Assembly: GCF_021155765.1 (NCBI RefSeq)
Contig: NC_060112.1
Coordinates: 12,028,001 to 12,092,000, forward strand
Length of the DNA stretch: 64,000 nt
DNA from: Diprion similis
Lineage: Eukaryota > Arthropoda > Insecta > Hymenoptera > Diprionidae
Direction: 5' to 3'
Shown: positions 51,701 to 64,000 of the stretch, one piece after another
How the letters are laid out: each line of letters opens with the position of its first letter
How positions within the stretch are numbered: the stretch's first letter is position 1
Program-made: the position numbers and the translations under genes
Notes under the pieces: generated by a model
Told to the model about the DNA's origin: nothing
What the model saw: the letters and a program-made list of their open reading frames with translations, nothing else
Database searches by the model: none

Positions 51701-53217
51701 CACCTGGGGCGCGAAGTTCCCCTCAGCTTCCTCGCACTCGGCACCCCGTCCCTCTTTGCCAAGACAGAGGTTCTTCCGCTGCTTGTCCATGAAGACTGTC
51801 GAGTTCTTGGACTCGAGCGGCCCGTGTTCCTTAGTCAAAGCCAGAGCGTCCTCACCCGGGCCGTACATGAAGTGGGGTAGCATCGTTAGGCAGCAGAAAA
51901 CAACGACCTGATGATGATACATGGATGCACAGTTTATACGGTGGATACCCAAGGATACTCACGGTGATCAACTTATGTTAAACTTATTGGTGGTTGATAC
52001 TATGCATGCATTTGGAACCGATATCTGACTACTCGACAATCTGACGCGTTCACGGTTCTCAGCTAGGTTGTCAATTTACAGGTAACAGTCAACAGTTATT
52101 GACTCGTCGTTATCACAAGAATGGTCAAGCAAAATTCCGAAGCTTTGTCGATCGACAAGGTTTTGTTGATCCTATTGCATTTACTGTACGGGGGATTCTA
52201 TGCGATATGAAATTTTTGTTTCGACTTTATCTTGATCTCGGTGTTTCTGAGAACATTCTTGAACACAGCTTCCACTTTAGACTTTAGTACCAAATTTGGT
52301 GAACATTCACACCGTATTTCTATAAATTGGGAGTAGAATTTTTATTGTACCGGATTTAACTAGTCAAAAAATAGTGATCCCGTCAATTGTGCCTACCTGG
52401 GTGTAGACCCATGCAGACGCGTATGGTGTCGCAGTGTAATGGAAACGACGGGCGTGCAAATATGATCGAGTTATCAGACAGTCTCGGCGCTGTAAGCACC
52501 GCGACGTCAATTGACAGTTAGTTACCTCTGTTAAACGCGCGGTAGGTACACCAGCTCTCGCGTGTAAAATAATGAATCGAGCTGTACAATGGCAATGGGG
52601 GAGTACGAAGCGGGGACTGGGATTGTTTTTCAGGAAGCAGATACGGTCCAAGCTGCCATCTGAAAATTGACTCAGACGCCGCAGAAGAGACTTACCGTGT
52701 AAATGCCCAAGGCGATCCATCTGGGCCTGTGACCTCGACCGGCGTAATAAGAGAGTACGACGGATACAAATAGCTGGGAAATGTCATTGCCCACGCTAAT
52801 CAATCCTGTTGAGAATAAAAGCAAAGTGAATTCTCCGTGACGCGTTAATCCTGCTCTTGAAAGGCGACTCGGGTCGACGAGGATGATCTTACCGGTAGTT
52901 TTCGAGGGTATCTTGAACCTCTTCTCTATGGTGGTGATGGTCCCGTTGAAGTACGCAAAGCTTGCGGAGAATATGCAGCCGAGGACACCGTAGAGGAAAA
53001 CGTAGGCCTTCTTGTTCGCGAATCTCTGTAAATTCGGACCACGGAAACACCAAATTCCACACGCCGTGTCCTCGGTGATCGGCATTTCTCTGAAGACATC
53101 TTCGAGCCCTCGGTTCGGAGTCGTCGGCGTCTGAAGCGTCGAGCAAGGAACTCTCAACAGATTGACATGCTCCGGACCGTTTCTATCGTGGTTAGAATTA
53201 TTGTCAGGCTTCTTCAT
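48744..53217 (-). CDS. OATP-2: organic anion transporting polypeptide (SLCO family)
   Basis: Exons on the minus strand: 53217-52893, 52805-52696, 51907-50795, 50352-49965, 49135-49034, 48904-48744; total 2199 bases, 732 residues, all junctions GT-AG and phase-consistent. The start ATG opens MKKPDNNSNHDRNG, a hydrophilic cytoplasmic N-terminus. OATP hallmarks seen are CGIWCFRGPNLQRFA before membrane segment 1, FNGTITTIEKRF, SKTTGLISVGNDISQ, RGHRPRWIALG, and SYMDDNIKKSKTP between segments 4 and 5. The full signature DPRWLGAWWLGW is present, and a Kazal-like loop (CNEHCACDY ... NPVCSEDG ... SACHAGC ... QCSC) precedes the last three segments. The C-terminal tail is short and acidic (EEIELEDIAED). 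The third exon is 1113 bases, spanning four exons of OATP-3. An insect subfamily such as the ecdysone-importer Oatp74D clade is possible but unproven. Confidence 0.94.
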
Positions 53218-56200
53218 GCTGGCAAGACACTTCCGCTCGGCGGTGAGCAGCTATTGCAACGATTCTGTCTTGGATCGGTTACCCAGAAGACTGTTGACGC
53301 GTTGTAAACATCGTTGAAAAATTTTCAATCCTCTACCCTAGCCAGGTGTACCATATTTATGTGTATTCTCTCTCCCGAGTAGTAGCCGTTTTTTCAATTC
53401 TTCTATTTTCGACTTATCTTATACTCACTTCCGTATCAAGTAATGTCTAATTCACATGTTGCGCAGTTCCAAACACCTACGAATCACCGTATAGAAAACA
53501 ACGACAGAGACTGGACGAAAAAGAGCGAGTACGGGTTGACGGATTGATTGAAAATAAAAACCGTGATACCGAGCCCGAGAATGAATGACGCTCTGCCACT
53601 ATACCGCTTCTCTAGCAACTGACAAGAGAGATTATAATAATAAAGTCTTCTTTATCGTTTATTTACGCTGCTTCATGCTCGCTATAGCTCGACAGTCCCG
53701 GTCGGCTCGCGGGTATACGCATGATGTTCCAAGGAGCACGATCACTGCCACCCACCGTTAGAGGCTAAACTAAATGTAGCAAATTAACCGAGTGACTAAC
53801 GCGAACCTGCACCGTCGTCCGGAGAGACGTGCAGCCCTAATTAGACCTAAACGCCGATTGAACCGCGTTTAATGAATTCGCATCCGGAAAGTGCTGGTAT
53901 TCCGTCTCGACTGAGGGCGAGATCCTTCGGCTGTTGAGACATATTGAGGATCTAGGAACTCCGCCACCCCCACCTCGCGAATACAACACATCCAGCGGCT
54001 GGATCTCCGTGTGCGTATCTCCAAGACGTTTGCCTGCTCTTATCAAATGTATCTAGTCAGTCGCCACCTTGCCGTGCCGGCCGCAGCCCCCCTCCACCTC
54101 GGCAATATTCCCTTCCGCGATTCAAACTGACAAAAGCAAACAGCCGGCCCTTTTGTCACGAAGTCGGCACGGTATCTGTGACGCTTTCTCTATTTTTCAT
54201 TTTTTCATCGTTAGCTCATGCCGATAAAAAACAGCGACCATCGGCAGAAATTTCCACTCGTCGAGTCCCTTTGCTGCAATGCAAAAACGGGGAAAATCCC
54301 CGCGATGGTTTTCTCCAGAGTTGCTCGAAGGTTTCTCACTCTCCGAGGCTGCAGGCATCGGACCACAAACGTATGTCGGCATGAGGATGCGCGCGTCTTG
54401 TCAGATAGCTTACTCCAGAGAGAACTTGCTGCTCACATTGTGCGTCCATTATGGCTTAATAGAGCAGACTTACGTCGTATCGTATGTATGTACGCTTGAA
54501 ACTCTTCCTCTTATGTTGCTGTCTTACTTAATCGGCGTATTGCCCGCCGTCCATGCCCACCGAGCGGTCCTCGTTAATTCCGATTGACTAATTGCTGAAA
54601 TTTCATTTTTCACTAAACCGAACACTAAATTCATATTAACTGAAAGTGCCGCCGAGACTGTGTGATTGAATTTATCCTTGACATTTAGATGTTTCATGGG
54701 CTCACCAAAATGCCATATTGTCATCTGTATTCCTTGTCAAGATTACACTTTTGAATACCTGTTTTAACCTCGGACAGTATCTGAATTGCACCATACTTCT
54801 TTTTGCTTATCGAGATACCTTTGAATACCTGTGTTAACCTTGTTCAGCGTACAACTCTCGCCATCTCAGCTTTGATCCATTTTTTTTTAAATATATATAT
54901 ATTTATGTATACATTATTATCCTCACTCTAAAACAATCACTCGGATTTGTTTCATCTTCTTTCAAACTTCGTCGTTTACAGAGACCATTGTACAAAATTC
55001 TGAGTAGGATAATCGTGGTTTGGACGCCAATGTTCGAACTATAATCAATCTCTCTTTTATTGATCTAACCGGTTTTCAGAAGTCATTTTTATTAGACATA
55101 ATATTAATGACTCTCACACTAATTTTAATTTTGAAGGCAAGTGATTATCAAAATTCGGAAAGCAATTTAAATTCTGCTGAAAAAATTGATTTGACTAAAC
55201 AGTGAATGCGGTCTTCCATTTTTATTTTGGAACACTGTAAGACTGATATTTTTAGATTGAGAATACAGTTTCATGTGTACAATTACACAGAATTAAACTA
55301 ACATTTCAAAATTTGAATGGTCAAGTGCAAGAAGAATGCCGTTGCTGCAAAATATAACTGGAATAGTTGCAAGAATTATAAACTGCGCACATCAAAAGTT
55401 TTGGACGCAATGTTCATCCTTAATTTTATATTTTATAGATTTTTTTATATTAATAATTTTTTAATAATCCGTTTTGTAATTTTCATGAACCTTTGCTTTC
55501 ATAACTAATATCTGCAGACTTTCGAAAACCATATAAAACCTGAATTTTCAAGAAGCTTGAAAGTGAAAGTGCCATAAATAACTAATGAATAAGGAGAAAA
55601 ATTATGGAAATTAATACAACATTTTAGAGACAACCGAAGGGTGTGAAAAACGGATGCATCAACTACGAAATGGCATATCACCATTGATCATGCTTGGGTA
55701 AGTTATGGTTGTACCTTCGGGAAGTCTTAAAGCCGAATGTGTTTCGTACATTTTATTTATAAAAGTCGATTTTAAAAGTGCCACTGCTCAAAAGAGAGTA
55801 AGCTTGACCGACCCGACAAAGTAACACGTTATATGCAGAACTTTTAACCACCCAAGCCATTATCAGTAAAGTGCGATGTGCTTACCTAAGTTCAAAAATA
55901 AAATGGGATGGTGCAATTGAGTGCGCTGGACGCAGTTTCGGATTTAATATTTTATTGGGAAGGTCGCTGAAAACGAGATGTTAGGACTAATCAAGGTGTG
56001 TGGAAACACTCAAACCAAGATAAGTAAAATTCCTGGATGCCCAATGTTGATGAAGCATGTTCAAAATTTTCCCTGCTATACGTGAACGCGTCACTCGTAA
56101 TAAAATTCATGATTTTACCTGTCCTCTACCTGTCAAAGCTTCATTTTCTCAGCAGTGAGTTAATCGACTTTCCTGGAATATTTTCGTCCAAATTCAAAGA

Positions 56201-59200
56201 GTCGATTAATCAGTGTGCTGAATGTGGAGTGTTAGTTTGAACCGTTTCAACCGGTTTTTTGAATCCTCTATTTTCCTCCGTAGAAGAACGATTGCGGAGA
56301 AGCGTGCATATATAGGATATTCGATTGCATCGGCATCTGTATGCTTGTTTGAAGTAATGACATCGGTGTCAATAATATCATCGTTAGAGGCAACATTGGA
56401 GTTACACGTGGCAAACCTGTTTTCTTGTTGCATCAAATCAATGAGCCTAAGCCTTGGTACTTGACGTACGAAGAACAGATCCCGTTATTTATCGAAAAAA
56501 ATGGCGTCAGTCGTTGTTCATGGATTTCTTATCTCTAAGCGCTTTCTGGACAAGCGGATACAAGTACATTTATAATGCGCATATGGAAATTAGTACGAGA
56601 AACCTGTAGTACACGTAGTAGTTGTACCTAATAGTGCAATATCTGCAGCTACCCAGGTAATTACGAGAGAAGTTAAGCAATCAATACGTGCGTTGAGAAA
56701 ATGGAAGGAACTCGTGATAACTCACGATCTGATGAGACGAGTAGCGAATAAAAATTTTTATTCTTCTTGCCAATCATCCTCAATATTTTTTCTTATCATC
56801 TCCATTTGTTGTTTAATCGCTGCTGCCAATGATTGTTATCAATTGTTGAAATTTAGTGCTTATCGGAGGTACACTTTAGACGTGTGATTGCACCCGGAGC
56901 AAACAATAAATTGCGATAACTCCTGCATTTTTATTGTTACGGTTATTTTGATCGATTGTACTTCAGCTGCTTGGTTCGTGATACGAAAGGATTCGAGAAA
57001 TGCCGACTTCGATATCGCTTGGAAATACTTTTTAGAAATACTTTCGGTGTTATGTTCACAATTTTTCAATAAATTCATAGGGCAATTCAATATCTGACGT
57101 GAATAGTATTCTATTTGAAGGCTAAAAATGTCCTGATTTTCATGCATCTGAAGTATCTCGATTTTTAATGCTTAACAGAAGAGGAATCTTAATGCTTTGA
57201 TAATGTCATTGCCCGGTGATCAGAGGATTGCGTAATATATTTAATGGGAATATTCTGCAGTTTGCATGGTTTACCCTTCTTCGCATGAGCATGAGATAAT
57301 CTTACCGAACGAAGGCGAGAGACTGCGCGACTTAACAGAAGAAATCACAGATAAAACTCATCCTTGTTAAGTTTGATGCCCCTGTCGCTAATCTTATCGG
57401 AAAGTGCAATATAGTGTTGCGAATAGATCGCAATTTGTGCAGCAAATATATAGTGTAAATCACTGTTTGCGGCCGATTACATATAATCGATACCTGTTTC
57501 CACAGACTGAGAAAAACGATTTTTTTATCTCACAGTAAAACGCTATTGAACGTGTGTGTATAACACACAACTTTTCTTATTGTAAATAATAAACGATAAC
57601 AGTATCGCGATGAACAAATTCGTGGAGGACTCGATCGAGCAACAACTGAGAATTCATATTCAATTCCCAAGAATTCACGTCAACTTTTCATAAATTATTT
57701 TCCCAAATATTAAAACAGGGCATCCATGATCATTACTTAAACGGTGTTTCCGTGTATTATTGACTGTGACTGTAACTATCTGATTTCTCAACTAAATTGT
57801 TTACTTGGTGTACACGCGATTCATCACAGACCTCAGTTAATGCATTAATAAACATACCGAGACAACTTTATCATCAGTCTATTTTCATGATCAGCCTAGT
57901 GTGGTTTACACCAAGCAAATGTGGCCGCTACAGGTGCTAAGCAAATGCAGGAAATGCATTTATTCCACAGGTTATATAACGGGCGCCGCCACAAAGTTTG
58001 TCGTCCAATGTTCGACAAGCACCACAAATATTCGTCTCACTTACACCGAATAGTGAAAGTTGTTCGATATGAGTAAAAGGTATGAAAAAATAAAAAAACG
58101 CAAAGGAAGTTAAATGGGTACCAAAGATACGTATCAATTTTGAAACCGACTTCCTCCTCTTTCATAATGATTTCAAGATTCTACGAAGTTGATTGATAAA
58201 GAATAAGACTCTGTCAAATCCAACAAGCCCTACCATCGAGTTGAAAAGTTTTAGCATTTTTTAGTCAAGGGTATATACGTCTATTGTATCAATGATTGCA
58301 GAAATTCATTTGCTACCGTTTTTCCAGTACTTGACAATATTCGGTAACTCTCAGTCCGTCGATTCGCAGGAACTGGTTTTCGAAAGATTGAGAGGTCCGC
58401 GCGTAAAATGATAGCCAAAAATGTAAATTGAATGTTGCAACCCAATTGTCGAGTGAATCAAGTAAATTACAGCATTCAGAGTCGAGGCCAGGCCGGACGA
58501 GTTAGATTAGACTCATGATTACTGTACTGGACCATTTAGCGTCTTGACGCCTTCGCGCGCTGGTCATAGGGGGGGAGGAAGGGAGGAAGGAGGGAGGGAA
58601 GGAGGGATGAGGGACGGAAAGGGGGGAGGCGAATTTTAATCATTCCACGTGAAATGCCATAAATAATTCATCGCGATATCAATCGACGGTGATTACACGG
58701 CTAACCGTGAAACATCTTTTTCCCGGAGTGGACTCGGCAGTTCGTGGCAGAAATCCGAAAGCACGATCGCCAATACCTCTGTGAGATGTTGCTGCATCGC
58801 GCGACATGACACAGCAATGTTGCTTAGGAAGGTTGCCGGGGATAAAATGGACGTTGTATAGATAAGATTTAGTGCCGACTGTACTTGGGCTTAGAAGAGG
58901 CTGATGAGTTCTGTATGAAAGATGGGTCAGGGTCATCCGCAATGCGTCGACGTACAAGCACCGTCAAGACGGTGAAAATTCGCGAGTCCAAACGCAGAGT
59001 CTTCTTCGAATCTTCGTCATCGGAAGCGCGGGGGTGCGATGAACCCTCCACTCGAGTGACAGTTAATCCATTAATACCGGGCCAGAGCGCATCTCCATAT
59101 TGCTGACGGACCTTGCCGATCGATACGCAGGCGTCGCGACGCAAGTTGGGGGCGCTGAATTCATTAGAGGCGAAATCTAGGAGGCTTAAAAATTAAAAGG

Positions 59201-59885
59201 CTCTCAAACAAAAACTCCGCACGGCCTGTATAACCTCCACCCCTTTTTCTCCGTTACGACTGCAGCGATCTTCACGGACAGACGGACGAATGGCCTAAGA
59301 CCGTCAAGCGACGCCGCGACGGTTCTTCGTCTCAGCCCGCCTCCCCCTTCTCGTCGAACCTACCCTGCATAACCGAGAAGGGATGCTAAAACAATTTATA
59401 TATGTATACACTTTTATTCAGACGACCGCTTTGTGGGAATTACTCTTCGTTTGCGAAGGATCATTGGGCATTTTTTCATGTAAAAAAGCGGCTTGTACAT
59501 TAAGTCGGTTTGTCTCTCCTTCTTCTGCGAATTCTTCTTTCACTTCCGCGTCAAGCACAGTGGTATAATATAACCTACCGAATTTAAAGTTAACGAAAGG
59601 GTTCTCGACGTTTTTTCGACGACAAAACTACCCTCGTAATGAGAGAACCGAGAACATAAAAAATAAAACGAAGATTGATAAATTATGAAAAATATTCTAT
59701 AACTTTTATTTACAAAAGATTGTGTGTCTCCTTCACATATTTTACAATACCTATTATTAATAATATGCGTGTAAGCTTCGTTACCTATACAACGAGATTG
59801 CACCGCAGCATACGTCACCTGCAATCAGCCTGCAATGAGTGACCTCGAAGCCTTAGCGATCATTTTTGTTACTAGTGCAGTGTAA
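53218..59885. other. Intergenic region between OATP-2 and OATP-3
   Basis: It holds the probable OATP-2 promoter (53218 to about 54200, moderately GC) and then AT-rich DNA. A 20-base word TTGAATACCTGTKTTAACCT occurs twice, 70 bases apart, at 54751 and 54821. A GGAAGG-rich purine tract lies at about 58568-58630, followed by a GC-balanced patch to about 59380 with no supported exon. Small frames at 55-57 kb are unsupported. Confidence 0.5.
58568..58630. repeat. Purine (GGAAGG)n tract
   Basis: Purine-only units of GGGAGGAA/GGAAGG on the plus strand over about 60 bases. Confidence 0.85.
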
Positions 59886-59891
59886 TTTATT
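59886..59891 (-). terminator. Polyadenylation signal AATAAA of OATP-3
   Basis: The canonical hexamer on the minus strand, 45 bases past the OATP-3 stop codon. A second copy lies at 59710-59705. Confidence 0.65.
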
Positions 59892-59936
59892 TATCGTAAT
59901 TTGCTCAGTCGCTGCTCGAATCGAGGATTGCACCGT

Positions 59937-62900
59937 TTACGTTACGCTTTGCGCCGAGTTCTGATTTGGACTAACCCTCTGGTTCGTATCGGCGTTGCTC
60001 TTACCGATCGGTAGCGCAGGGTTTTCACCCTTAACGAACTCCCGGCGCTGGTCCACCTCGTCCGAACCATACAAATCTAGATTTTTCGCCAGATACCAAA
60101 CGGCGCTGTCGAAGAGGATGCCTATCACGATGAAACCTGGAATAGCGGTTGAATTAAAAATGACTACCGCCGAATAGTCGAAGCCGCGTAGACTCGTCAA
60201 GTCACTCACCAATCGCAGAGACATTCAACAGGTAACGGAAGTTGTCCTTGTGATAAAACCAACAATTCCCCCTTTCCCCGCAGGAATCATTCCAAATAAG
60301 ACACGTCGAGTCGATCACCGTACCGTATATGATGGGCCCGGGAATAAGGGCGAAGAGGGATATAAGCATGAGGGAGAAACCCTGGGCGATGCTCTTGTCC
60401 TCCTTCTCCACAGCTCTGTAATTCACCAGGACATTCCCTATCTTGCCGGAGCAGCCAATTACCTGCATCACGCAGGTTATCACAATGAACCACGTGTAGG
60501 GCCCGTCGCAATTCCTCACACAAGGTCCAGCCTTGACCACATTGTCGGTATCAATCGCCGAGGACGTCTCTTTCGACTCTACTTGGCTTCCGGGCAGAAC
60601 TGGCGTGGGAGCCAAACGAGTTTGGCCCTCGAATTCCAAGCTGCCTAATCCAATTGTGCATGAACAATTACCGAACTCGTTTTTATTCGGCATTGTTTTA
60701 CACCCAGCGTGACACGCGGAGAAGAAGGTTGTTCCACTAGGGACATGACAGACTGGAGAGTACTTGATACCTTCGCAGGTGCAGTCCTGGTTGCATGGTG
60801 CGGTCAGGTTCAACCTGCGAAGGGAATTGAACGTTAAGGTTCGGCAACCGGTTGAAGTGCATGACTTGACAGACGCGCTACTGATCCTCTGATGGCTTAC
60901 GTCGAGGTTTCCATGTTTACTCCTCGTACACCAGGATCGGAACACCCCAGGAAAGAGTATGTCACCATTCCGGCCAGGTAGCAACAACCCACTATCACGT
61001 TCCAGCCGAGAAGGAGCCTCGGACCTGGCTTGTACTTGCTGATCACTATTCCCGAGCCCACGAAACCTACAACCATTCCGAGCAAGGATAACGGTCCTGA
61101 AACAGAATATAAGAGAGGTTCTAAACAATTTTGAAGTTGGGCAGGAATTCTCAGGCTAAATTGACGCGTATTTGCTTTATCCTCATCATGCGTGACCCCG
61201 AAGCTTGTCCGTCAAACTCACGGCATATAAAGTTCTTATTTATGTGATTCTAATTCGTTTTGTGTCTATTCTTGTTACATGCGATTCTGAAAACGATTTT
61301 AGTGCCACTTGTGAGATAAGAATATGATAAAACTCAAACACAATTAGTGAGAATATATATATGTATACACCGAATACAGTAAGCTCGATTTTTTACGCAT
61401 ACCAGTTGTAGACATGATCTCCATGATGTAGAGAATAAAATCTGGGAAATCCTTACGAAACTTTATAAAATTCCATCAGTCGTTCCAGTTTCATAAAATC
61501 TACACAAACCCATCATTTTCCATGAAATACTGTGAAATCATACGAAGTCCTTCCCAAGCCTCATAAAATGCTTAGGAACTGGTAAAGTCCGAGCAAGTCT
61601 CACACAAAACATTGCCAAACCTAATATAATCTCATATTTTTTCTAAATTTTAAATGAAATCTGTGAAATTACATGACGTCTTATTAAGTGTATGAGATTT
61701 TGTCAATTTTTTTAAACCCACGCGAGATATTTGATGATCGAACGTGACACGTGAAATCACTTAAAATAACTCTGTTTTTTGAGTCGCAATGTTCTCATTT
61801 TTTTTTTTCAAAGTCAGCCCTTGTTATGATGAACAATTTTTTGATCACTGTCCTGGGCATGCAGAGTAAACGACAATTTGCTGTCTTCTCACGTTATCGT
61901 TCCGCAAGTGTAACAAAGTTAAGGATTTTGCAGGCATGGAACACATCACTTTCAAGTAATCACTAAAGCAAGTACACGATTAGACAATAAACAAAGTACT
62001 AGATCACCTGCAAGAACTGTTCCACCGCCAGCGGATGTTCCATATTGAATCTCCATGTATTTAGCGTAAAAAGTAATGTAGCCCGATGCTCCAAGAATGT
62101 AAAAGACCGCACTGACATTGTTGAAAAGTATAAGTTTGTTTGTAAGCAGTCTCTTCAGGGCCTTTGGAAAGTTTTTCATCGCAATAACTCGGTCCGGCTT
62201 ATATTCTTCGGGTTTATTCACATCTTGCGGCTGTGGCGGAGGTTTAATATCGTTGGACAAGTCCAGTTTCAGCGGAATTTCGCCATCCTATAATAATACG
62301 AGAGATAGAAATCAGTGAGAAATATCTTTAACATGTTTCACACAGCAAGTCACGGCATGATATTTAGCATCAACTCTTCTACGCACCTTGGTGGAGACTT
62401 TTTCTTCCCGCTTTGGCAGTTCCTTGGGGAAGAGCGCGACCAGAATGGCGAACGTTCCCATCGTCACACCGAGGATGATCCAACCCAGCCACCAGGCTCC
62501 TAGCCATCTTGGATCGCTTGGTGTGATGACAGGGTGCAGGGATGGGTCGATGTAAAGTCTCAGACATAGATAGCTAAGCAAGAATCCAGCTACTGGCCCC
62601 AGCGTTCTCAAACCAAACGTTAATCCTGGCGAATAAAAGTGATTCCTCTTACAACTAAAATAAAACATCCGTTGAAAATTCTATCTAACGAAATTATAAA
62701 ATATAGTTCAACGAGGCGATGTGAAATTGCAGTGTTTATGGTAATTTGATGGTATAATTGACTTTGCAATACGAAAATTCCACTATAAAATATAGTAACT
62801 TCAGCCATGGAGGCACGATAGTCTGAACTGCACGTGCATCATAAAACGAGCTTTATTGTTCATGGTACTATGTGAAGGAAAAAAACGAAACTTTTAAGTA

Positions 62901-63940
62901 TCGAAATATGAGAGAAAGGTTATCCACGCGATAAACATTTATCTTTCACCAGACAAGCGACTTGACAAATTGGAATAATTCGCACGGCTCAGATCAGTAA
63001 GATTTAATTCTTTTGTTTAATCAGGCTGGAGCTCGGCAGACGATCCACTCGAAATCGGCCAACCACCTGATATCGTTCTCGTCAAGTATGAGCGTCGTAT
63101 CATTAAACCTATTGTTTAATGATCCACTTGCCGAGGTCAAACCTGCCTCACACGCCCTCGTCACGTGTTGTATCGAAGATATCGTGGATGATATCGTGGG
63201 TATAATTCAGTCAAGAAAAACAATTACCGCGCGTTCAGAAAACACATATTACGTATATGTAGAATTATAATTGATAATGATTTGAGGAAACAGCAAGTCA
63301 AGACACAGACAACACAAAACTGAAAGTCATGAAACGGATGATAAGATGTCTTTTGACCCATTCTTTGTCCTCGAACAGACATCTTTATATCGACGAAATA
63401 TCTAGCGGCATTCAGACGTCAGAAAACGGGTCACAAAATATCGTTCAGTCATCATATTGACAAGTTTCAATCTTGTGTTGTTATAACTGCTCCTCTAATT
63501 GGCACGACCCTTACCCAGTAGCATCGGAGTGTTCTTCTTCTTCGTATTGTCGTCCATGTAGGTCTGACCTAGGCCGTAGTAAAGCGTGGTACCGATGCCG
63601 AGGATGAACTGAGACAAGAAGATCAAAACCCTGGGCAGCAGGCTGACGTCCAAGAGAGAGTCCTCGTCGCAGATTTCCGTCCCCGTCGTCCTCGAGCATA
63701 TGAACATCTCCGTGGGGTCCGAGGAGGCGTTCAGCATCTTGTGGTCCAGGTACTCTTTGGTCAGAGCCATGGCGTCCTTTCCTGGTCCATAGATGAAGTG
63801 CGGCAGAGCCAGGACCAAGCAGGACAACGCACTGAGAGCGACACCGACTGCTATCCACCTCGGCCGATGTCCTGACCCTCCGTAGTAAATCAGGACGATG
63901 GACAGGACCTGGGATATCTCGTTTCCGGAGAGCATGATAC
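59937..63940 (-). CDS. OATP-3: organic anion transporting polypeptide (SLCO family), 5' end beyond the window
   Basis: Exons on the minus strand: 63940-63515, 62625-62387, 62287-62008, 61096-60901, 60814-60210, 60136-59937. They give 1946 bases, entering in phase 1 and ending at TAA (about 648 residues). The missing part corresponds to the N-terminus and first membrane segment. Hallmarks are GIMLSGNEISQ, GHRPRWIAVG, TYMDDNTKKKNTP, the full signature DPRWLGAWWLGW, and a Kazal-like loop (CNQDCTCEG ... SPVCHVPSG ... SACHAGC ... NCSC). The terminal part is DSTCLIWND then LLNVSAIG, with a polar tail ending NSAQSVT. A 86-base intron (60900-60815) must be removed to keep the frame; without it exon 61096-60901 runs into TAA. 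It is tandem with OATP-2 and more like it than like OATP-1. Substrate unknown; subfamily not settled. Confidence 0.93.
62626..63514 (-). other. First visible intron of OATP-3
   Basis: An 889-base intron without supported features. The plus-strand frame at 63013-63270 inside it has no splice or domain support. The other large OATP-3 intron, 62007-61097, carries degenerate TCATAAAAT/GTGAAATC words from about 61440 to 61760. Confidence 0.7.
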
Positions 63941-64000
63941 CTGCGATTCATGATAAAGTTGAGAACGTCTCGAGGCCAAACTAGTCTCGATTGGCGCAGA

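Noticed and set aside
58885..59144. Open frames on both strands in a GC-balanced patch
   Set aside because: No splice signals, no recognisable domain, and both strands are open equally, as expected from composition.
60900..61128. Apparent frameshift in OATP-3 before the Kazal-like loop
   Set aside because: Explained by an 86-base intron (60900-60815) with a GTAAGC donor and TTCGCAG acceptor in matching phase, so the gene is not broken.

Overview
This is a eukaryotic, almost certainly insect, window. The coding sequence is split by short GT-AG introns, the base composition is AT-rich with scattered GC-rich islands and many microsatellites, and the clear proteins are arthropod-type organic anion transporting polypeptides (OATP, SLCO family). 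The unmethylated-looking, CpG-tolerant islands would suit Hymenoptera, but that is inference; no species can be fixed from the sequence alone.

Right third (about 43-64 kb) is a cluster of three OATP transporter genes. OATP-1 is on the plus strand (coding 42965-47480, nine exons, 1055 aa). It has 12 predicted membrane segments, a cysteine-rich Kazal-like extracellular loop and an unusually long acidic/serine-rich C-terminal tail of about 415 residues. OATP-2 is on the minus strand (53217-48744, six exons, 732 aa) and converges on OATP-1. OATP-3 is also on the minus strand (63940-59937, six exons seen, about 648 residues) and its 5' end lies beyond the right edge. I rebuilt the exon chains by hand; all splice phases agree and each in-window coding length closes on a stop in frame. 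The three genes share some intron positions and differ in others, so they are old paralogues with gene-specific intron loss or gain.

Left two thirds (1-42 kb) is mostly non-coding and reads like very long introns and intergenic DNA of regulatory character. Three minus-strand exons stand out because they have good splice signals and matching phase: a serine/proline/glutamine-rich exon at 6371-6113 (phase 0 in), and two possible alternative first exons, each with its own ATG and each ending in phase 0 next to a GC-rich, promoter-like stretch (17895-17821 and 39950-39858). They would suit one long unrecognised gene, perhaps a transcriptional regulator, that runs off the left edge. On the plus strand a two-exon leader at about 3.9-4.43 kb ends in a phase that would join OATP-1 in frame across a 38.5-kb intron. 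If real, OATP-1 and the minus-strand gene overlap head-on over most of the window.

Other structure includes a 665-bp fold-back (MITE-like) element with TATA target duplications, a 41-bp minisatellite with an inverted arm, two perfect or near-perfect palindromes, degenerate short-period repeats built on AGTCAC(T/G)TGA-like words (one inside an OATP-1 intron), and several simple-sequence tracts. I saw no rRNA, tRNA, CRISPR or viral gene.
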